Shown one piece after another: positions 57,499-64,000 of a stretch of DNA of 64,000 nt. Source of the stretch: Gilvimarinus sp. 2_MG-2023. GTDB lineage: Bacteria; Pseudomonadota; Gammaproteobacteria; Pseudomonadales; Cellvibrionaceae. Both the position numbers and the translations under genes were made by a program. Within the stretch, counting starts at the first letter, position 1. Each line of letters opens with the position of its first letter. The notes under the pieces were generated by a model. The model was not told where the DNA came from. It worked only from the letters and a program-made list of their open reading frames with translations, and made no database searches. Location: positions 135,637 through 199,636 of the forward strand of contig NZ_JAUOQM010000044.1 in the NCBI RefSeq assembly GCF_030547685.1, in the 5' to 3' direction.

Positions 57499-58371
57499 TC
57501 AGCAGTCGGATGTACGCTCTGTCAGCTCAATTTGGCTTGAGCGGAAATGCAGGTCTCTCTGCGGGAAAGGTATTTCGATACCGGCCTCACGCAGCGCATC
57601 ATCAATGGCCCACAAGTAATCTGATGTCACTTGACTGGGGCGCTTAACCGCATCGGGGTTAACCCACACTCCCAGAGAAAAGTTCAAGCTACTGTCGCCA
57701 AACCCTGTCATCCATACTAGGGGTTTGTGTCGGTCGTCATCTAAGGTATAGCTGATTTTATTCACCGCCTGGAGTACGGCGTCTTTCACTTTTTGTTTGT
57801 CTGAACCGTAGGCTACTCCAAAGGGAATGCGAAAGCGGCGCACGTCTTCCTCTAGTGTCCAGTTGATGACTCGGCCGCTGATAAACTCTGAACTGGGCAC
57901 TAAAATATCAATGTTGTCATTGGTGCGGATCAAGGTGGAGCGCAAGCGAATGGCTTTTACCTCCCCCATCAGGCCGGAATCTAGCTCAAGAAAATCCCCA
58001 ACTTTGATGGATTTTTCCAGCAAAATAATAATGCCCGAGACAAAGTTATTGACGATAGACTGTAAGCCCAGGCCGATACCAATACCCAGTGCACCACCGA
58101 TAATCACCAGTTTGTCGAGCTGTAGCCCCAGTACCGACAGTGCGCCAATAAAGCCTAATACAATCAAAAAGTAATAGACGATTTTATTGATTGTGTATAT
58201 TTGGTGACTGACCGTGGGGTGACGATAGAGTGCCAAACGGTTGATGGCGCGACTGACCAGTTTAGCCACAATAAAAGTTGCGGCAATAACCACCAGTGAT
58301 GCACAGAGCGCGCCAGTGGTTAAGTTGTATTCCCCTACTTTTATCAGGGTTATATTAAGCCAGTCGAACAA
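57499..58371 (-). CDS. Small-conductance mechanosensitive channel, MscS family
   Basis: 290 residues with three membrane helices (about 15-40, 62-82, 92-120). The pore helix is LGIGIGLGLQSIVNNFVSG (Gly/Ala-rich TM3), followed by a beta domain with IKVGDFLEL and VPSSEFISG. It releases osmolytes under hypo-osmotic shock. The length is near that of E. coli MscS (286). Confidence 0.9.
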   Translation of the reverse strand: MFDWLNITLIKVGEYNLTTGALCASLVVIAATFIVAKLVSRAINRLALYRHPTVSHQIYTINKIVYYFLIVLGFIGALSVLGLQLDKLVIIGGALGIGIGLGLQSIVNNFVSGIIILLEKSIKVGDFLELDSGLMGEVKAIRLRSTLIRTNDNIDILVPSSEFISGRVINWTLEEDVRRFRIPFGVAYGSDKQKVKDAVLQAVNKISYTLDDDRHKPLVWMTGFGDSSLNFSLGVWVNPDAVKRPSQVTSDYLWAIDDALREAGIEIPFPQRDLHFRSSQIELTERTSDC

Positions 58372-58373
58372 GT

Positions 58374-59180
58374 TTAAACCTCAACGGGTGTATCGGGGTG
58401 GTTGCCCCATTCAGACCAGGAGCCGTGGTAACCCTTAATATCAAAGCCTAGTGACTTACCGACTAGGTAGGTGAAGCCCGAGCGGTGATGGCTCTGGCAG
58501 TGGGTGACAATGGTTTTGTCGCCAGTGATGCCCTTAGCGGCTAAATATTCCCGTGCATCGGGGCGAATACGCAGGCCGTTTTGGCGGTCCATTAATTCGG
58601 TCCACTCGGCATTGATTGCGCCCGGAATATGACCGGCTTTTTGTGTCATCACTTTTTGGCCGTTGTACTCGGCTGGGCTGCGTGCATCCCATACTTGGAT
58701 GCTGTCGTTTTCTAATCCAGCCAAAATGTCGGGTATTTCGATCAAATGTTCGGGGTTGATCTCAACATCCGCCGCTTGGCTTTTGGGGTCTGCCACTTCA
58801 GCGGTGACTGGGTATTCCTCGCCTAGCCAGGCGTGTAGGCCACCATTCAGGTAGCTGTAGTGGGGGTGGCCAATGGTATCCAGTGTCCAAATAAAACGCC
58901 CGGCCCAGCCGCCGCCTTCATCGTCGTAGACAACGATATGGGTATCGGCGGTAAGGCCTAAATAGGTAAACAGCCGTGACAGTTGTTCCACCGCTGCGAT
59001 TCGACCCGGTGCTGGTGGGTGGTTGCACAGCAACATTTGTGGCGGTACATGCACAGCTCCGGCGATATGGCCCCGGCGATAATTGCTCTCGGAGCTTAAA
59101 TCGACAATCAGTGGCGCCTCGGGGCTGTCCAGCAGTGGCAGCAAGTCGGAGGGCTCAATAATAAGCGGTAGCTTAGGCAT
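58374..59180 (-). CDS. rhdA: Thiosulfate sulfurtransferase (rhodanese) RhdA-like
   Basis: 268 residues in two rhodanese domains. The active-site loop in the C-terminal domain is CQSHHRS with Cys228, matching RhdA more than mercaptopyruvate sulfurtransferase (CGSGVTA loop). The C-terminus GYHGSWSEWGNHPDTPVE is typical. The N-terminal domain lacks the cysteine, as expected. It ends just before mscS (2-nt gap), suggesting co-transcription. Confidence 0.87.
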   Translation of the reverse strand: MPKLPLIIEPSDLLPLLDSPEAPLIVDLSSESNYRRGHIAGAVHVPPQMLLCNHPPAPGRIAAVEQLSRLFTYLGLTADTHIVVYDDEGGGWAGRFIWTLDTIGHPHYSYLNGGLHAWLGEEYPVTAEVADPKSQAADVEINPEHLIEIPDILAGLENDSIQVWDARSPAEYNGQKVMTQKAGHIPGAINAEWTELMDRQNGLRIRPDAREYLAAKGITGDKTIVTHCQSHHRSGFTYLVGKSLGFDIKGYHGSWSEWGNHPDTPVEV

Positions 59181-59212
59181 AACTCATCCTTTAAAACATA
59201 GGGCCATGGCCG

Positions 59213-60226
59213 TTATCGATTGGGGTGCATATCCGCCAAAATGCGGCGGTAACCATCCAGTCGGCCGGCAGAAATTTCACCGTCTTCTAGCGCTTGTAAG
59301 ATAGCACAGCCAGGCTCGTGAGAATGTGAGCAGTCACGGAATTTACAGCTCCCTATAAACGGGCGGAATTCTTTAAAGCCTGCCAGTACATCCTCGGGTT
59401 CAATATGCCACAGGCCAAATTCGCGGATGCCCGGTGAGTCAATCAGGCGGCCGCCGCTGGGGATGTGGTAGAGCCTGGCGTTGGTGGTGGTGTGGGTACC
59501 GGTTTGCCGTTCGCTCAAGCTCCCCACCCGAATGTTGGCCTTGGGCAGCAGTGCATTGACCAGGGAAGATTTGCCCACTCCCGACTGACCCACAAAAACA
59601 CAGGTAAAATGCGACAAATAGTCGCGCAAGGGCTCTAGGCCGTGATCTTGCGTGGCCGAGGCGAGAATCACCGTGTAACCGAGCGAGGTGTAGAGCGCCT
59701 CGATGCTGGCCACCTTGTCGCGCTGCTGATCATCAATTAAATCAACTTTGTTGATTACCAGCGCCGGCTCGATACCGATGGCCTCGGCCGCGACTAGGTA
59801 GCGGTCGATCAAATTGAAATGGGGCTCGGGATAGGGGGCGACGACAATCACAATACGGTCAATGTTGGCCGCCACGGCTTTCATGTCCCCGTAAGGGTCG
59901 GGGCGCATCAGAGTCGTGGCGCGCTGACTGCGGGCCACGACCACGCCAAACGGGTTGCCATCGCGCCAAATTACCTGATCTCCGGTTACCAGCCCACCTA
60001 AATTACTGCGGAAATGACAGCGCTTAGCGAGGCCGGTTTGCGGGTCCTCCACCATTACCTGGGTGCCGTAGTGAGTGATAATTAACCCATCTTGCTCGGG
60101 GCCCAGGTCGCTCTCATTCAGTTTTTGGTCGGCTTTTTCATCGCGCCGCTCGGCTCGCTTTTCGCGCTCTTTCTGAATTTTTTCGATGCGCCAGCTCTGG
60201 CGGCGTGTCAGCTTGCGTTTGCTCAA
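59213..60226 (-). CDS. rsgA: Ribosome small subunit-dependent GTPase A
   Basis: 337 residues. A circularly permuted GTPase that checks late 30S maturation. G4 (NKVDL) comes before G1 (GQSGVGKSSLVN) and G3 (DSPGI). The N-terminal OB domain and the C-terminal zinc site (CKFRDCSHSHEPGC) are both present. It is divergent from orn with a 72-bp shared promoter region, a conserved arrangement in gammaproteobacteria. Confidence 0.95.
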   Translation of the reverse strand: MSKRKLTRRQSWRIEKIQKEREKRAERRDEKADQKLNESDLGPEQDGLIITHYGTQVMVEDPQTGLAKRCHFRSNLGGLVTGDQVIWRDGNPFGVVVARSQRATTLMRPDPYGDMKAVAANIDRIVIVVAPYPEPHFNLIDRYLVAAEAIGIEPALVINKVDLIDDQQRDKVASIEALYTSLGYTVILASATQDHGLEPLRDYLSHFTCVFVGQSGVGKSSLVNALLPKANIRVGSLSERQTGTHTTTNARLYHIPSGGRLIDSPGIREFGLWHIEPEDVLAGFKEFRPFIGSCKFRDCSHSHEPGCAILQALEDGEISAGRLDGYRRILADMHPNR

Positions 60227-60298
60227 GGGCAGTTCCCGGTCAGCGGTGTTAAGATAGGGTCATAAAAGATTTATCCCATTGTAAAGGAAAAACGTCTT

Positions 60299-60853
60299 AT
60301 GAGCTCAAGCGTGAACGCCGATAATTTAATCTGGATTGATTTAGAGATGACCGGGCTGGACACCGATAGCGACGTTATCATCGAAATCGCCACCATCGTC
60401 ACCGATGCCCACCTCAATATTCTGGCCGAAGGGCCGGTATACGCCATCAAACAGCCCGACAGCGTGCTGGAAGCTATGGACGAGTGGAACACCAACCAGC
60501 ACGGCAAATCCGGCTTGACCCAGCGGGTGAAAGACTCCAGCATCACTCTCGCCCAGGCCGAGGCCGACACCATCGCCTTTTTAGAGCAGTGGGTACCCGC
60601 CGGTAAATCGCCCATCTGCGGCAACTCCATCTGCCAAGACCGCCGCTTTTTAGCTCGCGGCATGCCCGCGCTTGAGCGCTACTTCCACTACCGTAACCTG
60701 GACGTGAGCACCCTAAAAGAACTCGCCCGCCGCTGGAAACCCGAAGCCTTAGAAGGCTTTAAAAAATCAGGCGCACACCTAGCCATGGATGACATTAAAG
60801 ACTCGATTGCGGAACTGGAGCACTACCGTGAGACATTTATTGACTTAGCCTAG
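60299..60853 (+). CDS. orn: Oligoribonuclease
   Basis: 184 residues. A DEDDh 3'-5' exonuclease that degrades 2-5 nt RNAs and pGpG, the product of c-di-GMP hydrolysis by EAL enzymes. Motifs are [21 protein letters not shown], and [10 protein letters not shown] with the catalytic His and Asp. The AAGGA ribosome site lies 9-10 nt before the ATG. Confidence 0.96.
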   Translation: MSSSVNADNLIWIDLEMTGLDTDSDVIIEIATIVTDAHLNILAEGPVYAIKQPDSVLEAMDEWNTNQHGKSGLTQRVKDSSITLAQAEADTIAFLEQWVPAGKSPICGNSICQDRRFLARGMPALERYFHYRNLDVSTLKELARRWKPEALEGFKKSGAHLAMDDIKDSIAELEHYRETFIDLA

Positions 60854-60933
60854 TCAGTAGACTCACCTAAAAAGATGGGCTTTAGCTGCCCTTTCACGCG
60901 GCCTTAATTTACTTAACTACAAGACGAGCAGTA

Positions 60934-61620
60934 ATGCCAAATTTATTTGCAAACTTAGAGTGTTTAACCTTAGAAAACCCCAATGCCGGCGATAGTGACG
61001 CCTGCGTTATTTGGCTACATGGTCTGGGGGCCAGCTGTAATGATTTCGCCAATTTATTACCCGAGTTGCAATTAGACGAAAACGCGCGTATTCGGTTTAT
61101 CTTCCCCCAGGCGCCCACTATGCCCGTGACGGTTAATAGCGGTTATGAAATGCCCGCCTGGTATGATTTGCTGAGTTTGGACGTCAACCGAAAATTTAAC
61201 GCTGAGCACTTATCACAAGCGAGCGCTGCGATTGCAGATATTATTGAGCGGCAAATAGCGGCGGGCATTGACAGTACACGTATTTTAATCGCCGGATTTT
61301 CTCAAGGTGGAGCAGTGGCCTACGATGTGGCGCTTAACAGTACAAAGCCGCTGGCGGGTTTAATGGCGCTCTCCACCTATTTTGCCACGAGCGCTACCTG
61401 CCACTTTGCCGGGCAAAATCAGCGTTTGCCAATCTCGGTGCAGCATGGATCAAACGATGAGGTGGTTGTACCTGAACTAGCCGCTCAGGCGGAGGCCGTT
61501 CTCACGGCCCAAGGTTATCAATTCGACTCACATCGCTACCCTATGGCTCATGAGGTTTGCCGTGAGCAAACTGCCGATATTAGCGATTTTATTAACCGCT
61601 GTTTACCGGCTCAGACTTAA
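60934..61620 (+). CDS. Carboxylesterase/phospholipase family alpha/beta hydrolase
   Basis: 228 residues. Nucleophile S123 in GFSQGGA, the oxyanion region WLHGLGASCNDF, acid Asp in HGSNDEVV and His in PMAHEVC make the complete triad. This is the short carboxylesterase family related to EstB and to eukaryotic acyl-protein thioesterases. Cytoplasmic, no signal peptide. Confidence 0.9.
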   Translation: MPNLFANLECLTLENPNAGDSDACVIWLHGLGASCNDFANLLPELQLDENARIRFIFPQAPTMPVTVNSGYEMPAWYDLLSLDVNRKFNAEHLSQASAAIADIIERQIAAGIDSTRILIAGFSQGGAVAYDVALNSTKPLAGLMALSTYFATSATCHFAGQNQRLPISVQHGSNDEVVVPELAAQAEAVLTAQGYQFDSHRYPMAHEVCREQTADISDFINRCLPAQT

Positions 61621-61646
61621 CGGTACTGTGGGTGTCGGCCAAGTGT

Positions 61647-61856
61647 TTAGGACTTGGTTTGTTGCCGAGCTCGGACGTTGGCCAGCAGCGCTTTCAGTTC
61701 GGCTTCGGCCCAGATTTTGGCTTCGGCTTCGCTACTAAAACCATCTTGGGCTTTAGAGACGACGGTTTTGCGGGCGGTGGCGCGGCGGGTAAGTTCGGCG
61801 CGCCATGCGCCATTGTTCTCAATGACGCGAAAGTCATATTTCTTGCCGTTGCTCAT
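61647..61856 (-). CDS. DUF3622 family small protein
   Basis: 69 residues from ATG 61856 (MSNGKKYDFRV), with AGGAA upstream. It matches the DUF3622 pattern: KYDFRV, then AELTRRATARKTVVSKAQDGFSSEAEA. The longer frame to 61955 adds 33 atypical residues and was not accepted. Function is unknown; small basic/acidic helical proteins of this sort are common in marine gammaproteobacteria. Confidence 0.8.
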   Translation of the reverse strand: MSNGKKYDFRVIENNGAWRAELTRRATARKTVVSKAQDGFSSEAEAKIWAEAELKALLANVRARQQTKS

Positions 61857-62035
61857 AAAGGTTCCTGTTGGTAGCGTGTTTGTGTGGATACGCACTGGCT
61901 TTGTGGTCAGTAGTACGCGCATTATGCACGCATTCAGTAGATTCGCAATGCTCACAGCTTAAGAGGTTGTAGATATTGCGCATTTCGGCTCGGGGGTCGA
62001 TAATGTCGCGCTTTAGCCCCGTCTGAGAGATTATT

Positions 62036-62368
62036 ATGTCATTCCCTTCCTGCCCCAAATGTAATTCTGAGTTCGTGTATCAAGACCAAGCATTGTTAAT
62101 TTGCCCAGAGTGCGCGTATGAGTGGTCGGCGAACGGCGAAGAAGCCGAAGAAGAGATTTTTGTTCGCGACTCTAATGGTAATAAACTGTTGGAGGGCGAT
62201 AACGCGACTTTGGCCAAAGACCTTAAAGTTAAAGGTACCTCGGATGTACTGAAGGTGGGCACTAAGGTCACAATCAAGCGCATTGTCGACGGCGATCACA
62301 ATATCGACTGCAAGCTTGCTAAAGGCGGCGATATGATGCTTAAAAGTGAGTTTGTGAAAAAGGCTTAG
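62036..62368 (+). CDS. yjdM: YjdM/PhnA zinc-ribbon family protein
   Basis: 110 residues. An N-terminal zinc ribbon with CPKCNSEF and CPECAYEW (residues 6-9 and 23-26 region) is followed by a beta-barrel-like domain with [13 protein letters not shown]. The family was first named for the phosphonate region but has no confirmed role there. It is followed by a strong bidirectional terminator. Confidence 0.9.
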   Translation: MSFPSCPKCNSEFVYQDQALLICPECAYEWSANGEEAEEEIFVRDSNGNKLLEGDNATLAKDLKVKGTSDVLKVGTKVTIKRIVDGDHNIDCKLAKGGDMMLKSEFVKKA

Positions 62369-62410
62369 AATCAATGGTTCAGCAAGTAGAGCATCGCACC
62401 GAAGGTGGAT

Positions 62411-62446
62411 AAAAAAAACGGGGAGCCTTGGCTCCCCGTTTTTTTT
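62411..62446. terminator. Strong bidirectional terminator, yjdM versus convergent haem lipoprotein gene
   Basis: A 17-bp perfect stem: A8 plus CGGGGAGCC (62411-62427), a 2-nt turn, GGCTCCCCG plus T8 (62430-62446). It works for both strands; its arm ACGGGGAGC recurs in the hairpin at 63941-63971. The last two bases overlap the stop codon of the minus-strand gene. Confidence 0.93.
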
Positions 62447-63755
62447 ATTGTGCTGTTGCTGCCTGTTGTTTTTGAATATCATCAAAAATATGGCTGAGTC
62501 CGGTCGTGGCGGTCTCGCCCGGTTGGTAACCGTGACAGGTAAAGCAATTGAGCACGCCATTGGTTGAGGTTGATATTTTCCCGCCATCTATGCTCAGAGA
62601 GCCTTGGAAGGTTGTCTCCATTACAGGGTTGGCTAATTGCATGGAGCCGCGTTGGTTATCGGTGGTAGAGGCTTGGCTCGGGTCGCTGACCCATAGCGCC
62701 CCAATATTAAAGTATTGAGCCAATACCTGCATGGATTGTGGGGTGTTGACTCCAGCAAGAAGATCGCGGACTTGATGATTGAGAGCAGTTACATCCGCAA
62801 GGTTTTCCCCAGCTTTATGATCACCCTTTGCGGTACCCTCTGGGAATACACGGCAAATTTCCGAGGCTGCACCGCTCAATGAGCTTGCCGGGCTGGCTTT
62901 GTTAAACGCACAACTCTCAAGACAGCTGGCGGTGGGGTTGTTGAGGCAGCTCTCGCATTGCGAGGATGTAAAAGACCACCCTCCTTGTGGCGCTTGGGCT
63001 GGGCTCTGGCAGTTGGGGGCATTGTTGCGGTGCTCAAAACTGGCCCATACCAGCTCGTGATGTTCCGCTGTGCCTCGCACCAGGTGCATACCAATTAAAC
63101 CGAGGGTTTCACCAACCGGGGCGCCTTGTTCGGGTATGACGTCGGCTTCAATCCAAAAGTAATCGGACTTTTCAGCATCACTAATCACTCGCCAAGCAAG
63201 TTTTAGTTCCGTGGTGTCATCGGGCAAATCACCTTGGGCAGGTGCCGTACATAGGCTGCGGCTAAAAGCGATACTGTAGAAAACGACATTGCCGTCCTGG
63301 TCGTAAATAGTGGCACCTCCACCGGCTTGGCCGATACGTTCAGGCAGTGTAAACGCCGTATCACTGGCCTCATCTTTTACTGTGCGCACAAAAAATACTG
63401 GTTCTGTTGCACTACTAGCACAAGAGTTGCCATCGATCTCCAGTACTGGGTATTCACTGGTAACTTGGAAGTTGCGCAGTGATGGGTCGGTTTGTGACGG
63501 TGACATTAGGTAAAAAAACCACTGCCAAGAGAATTGATAAAACTGGCAAAAATTAGAGCCGCCGCCTGGAATTTCATTGGGCGGATTAGGGTTAGTGATC
63601 CAGTTGATGTCGGCTTTGCAGACGGAGGTCGCTACAGAGCTGGTGGATGATGTTAAAGGGGCCGCTTGCATTGTGGTGTCGGGGGAATCGTTCTGGTTAC
63701 AAGCGCTAAGAGTTAAAACAAAAATAAGTGCCGTGATTATTCGGGTGAGTGTCAT
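62445..63755 (-). CDS. Putative haem-binding lipoprotein, function unknown
   Basis: 436 residues. The signal peptide ends LTLSAC with a lipidated Cys19. The N-terminal half has WITNPNPPNEIPGGGSNFCQFYQFSWQW (first 20 residues: WITNPNPPNEIPGGGSNFCQ) and many hydrophobic aromatic residues. A cysteine cluster CESC...CLESC lies at about 270-290, and a c-type haem motif CFTCHGY sits near the C-terminus (about residue 410). No family was recognised. It probably sits in the periplasm or outer membrane with one haem. It is cut off from neighbours by near-identical terminators on both sides. Confidence 0.65.
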   Translation of the reverse strand: MTLTRIITALIFVLTLSACNQNDSPDTTMQAAPLTSSTSSVATSVCKADINWITNPNPPNEIPGGGSNFCQFYQFSWQWFFYLMSPSQTDPSLRNFQVTSEYPVLEIDGNSCASSATEPVFFVRTVKDEASDTAFTLPERIGQAGGGATIYDQDGNVVFYSIAFSRSLCTAPAQGDLPDDTTELKLAWRVISDAEKSDYFWIEADVIPEQGAPVGETLGLIGMHLVRGTAEHHELVWASFEHRNNAPNCQSPAQAPQGGWSFTSSQCESCLNNPTASCLESCAFNKASPASSLSGAASEICRVFPEGTAKGDHKAGENLADVTALNHQVRDLLAGVNTPQSMQVLAQYFNIGALWVSDPSQASTTDNQRGSMQLANPVMETTFQGSLSIDGGKISTSTNGVLNCFTCHGYQPGETATTGLSHIFDDIQKQQAATAQ

Positions 63756-63940
63756 GCCTAAACCTCCAATTGTTTAGTGCTTTGCCTGAAAAGGTTGTTG
63801 CCGCGTGGTTTATGTTGGTATTGCGGCGGGCGTAATCCGGTAGTGGATCTGGCGTTAGCCAATGCGTATTGTAAGAGGCGAGTATGGCAATGCCTAGCGA
63901 AGAGCTAGATCGAAAGTGAATGACGGGTGGCTGTACCATT

Positions 63941-63971
63941 AAAAACGGGGAGCACATGGCTCCCCGTTTTT
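63941..63971. terminator. Terminator-like hairpin near the window end
   Basis: AAAAACGGGGAGC (63941-63953), a 5-nt loop and GCTCCCCGTTTTT (63959-63971). On the minus strand it would end a gene lying beyond the window; no plus-strand gene precedes it. Confidence 0.75.
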
Positions 63972-63981
63972 AATCATCGCT

Positions 63982-64000
63982 GTTCAGCGTTCAGCGTTCA
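63982..64000. repeat. Short tandem repeat GTTCAGC at window edge
   Basis: GTTCAGC is repeated 2.7 times up to the last base of the window; the array may continue beyond it. Confidence 0.5.

Overview
The window is chromosomal DNA from a gammaproteobacterium. No rRNA, tRNA, CRISPR array, insertion sequence or prophage was recognised. Gene order from hslU to hemE (hslUV, SPOR protein, priA, rpmE, mrcA, pilMNOPQ, aroK, aroB, damX, gltBD, hemE) is, from general knowledge, the order of Pseudomonas and its relatives. Moderate GC, the coexistence of a PilZ protein, an HD-GYP-like protein and type IV pili, and several family-level details point to a marine Cellvibrionales-like lineage (Saccharophagus, Teredinibacter, Simiduia and similar). 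That placement is an inference; no marker was aligned.

Layout. (1) 1-3337: glnE (cut by the window start) and ilvE. (2) 3338-13442: a lipopolysaccharide and surface-polysaccharide block. It has msbA, preceded by a decayed alpha/beta-hydrolase remnant, then ugd, a GT2 glycosyltransferase, an O-antigen ligase/polymerase-like protein, a second glycosyltransferase, kdkA and a UDP-glucuronate 4-epimerase. Ugd plus the epimerase would turn UDP-glucose into UDP-glucuronate and UDP-galacturonate. The glycosyltransferases, Kdo kinase, ligase and MsbA would build, phosphorylate, finish and export the glycolipid. (3) 13853-19779: a DUF971 protein, the HslUV protease, an FtsN-like SPOR protein, PriA and ribosomal protein L31. 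(4) 19868-30747: PBP1A divergent from the pilMNOPQ-aroK-aroB-damX run. (5) 30838-33386: an inserted large Ig-like lipoprotein and a non-coding interval with an unusual promoter/terminator pair ahead of gltB. (6) 33387-41988: gltBD, hemE and a degenerate HD-GYP protein. (7) 41996-50779: psd, an MBL-fold hydrolase, a YgjP-like metallopeptidase, a DUF2750 protein, an orphan gene with a perfect CRP-type site upstream, then parC followed by a tightly packed run of a PilZ protein, a DUF4124/pilin-like fusion, a polysaccharide deacetylase and a DUF924 protein. (8) 50784-57410: a Bax-like glucosaminidase, a putative replication-restart pair (a DnaT-like protein with three repeats plus a lambda-P-like helicase loader), the cis/trans fatty-acid isomerase Cti and a GNAT-nitrilase fusion. 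(9) 57499-64000: MscS, rhodanese, RsgA, oligoribonuclease, a carboxylesterase, DUF3622, YjdM and a haem-binding lipoprotein.

Items most worth following up: the triple-DnaT/P-like pair with its 89-nt gene overlap, in a genome whose PriA is in the same window; the DUF4124 protein ending in a pilin-like globular domain; the HD-GYP protein that has lost several metal ligands; a 38-codon reading frame joined to both neighbours by ATGA overlaps in the polysaccharide cluster; and a terminator placed directly after a good sigma70 promoter upstream of gltB. All family assignments come from reading motifs by eye; no database search was run.
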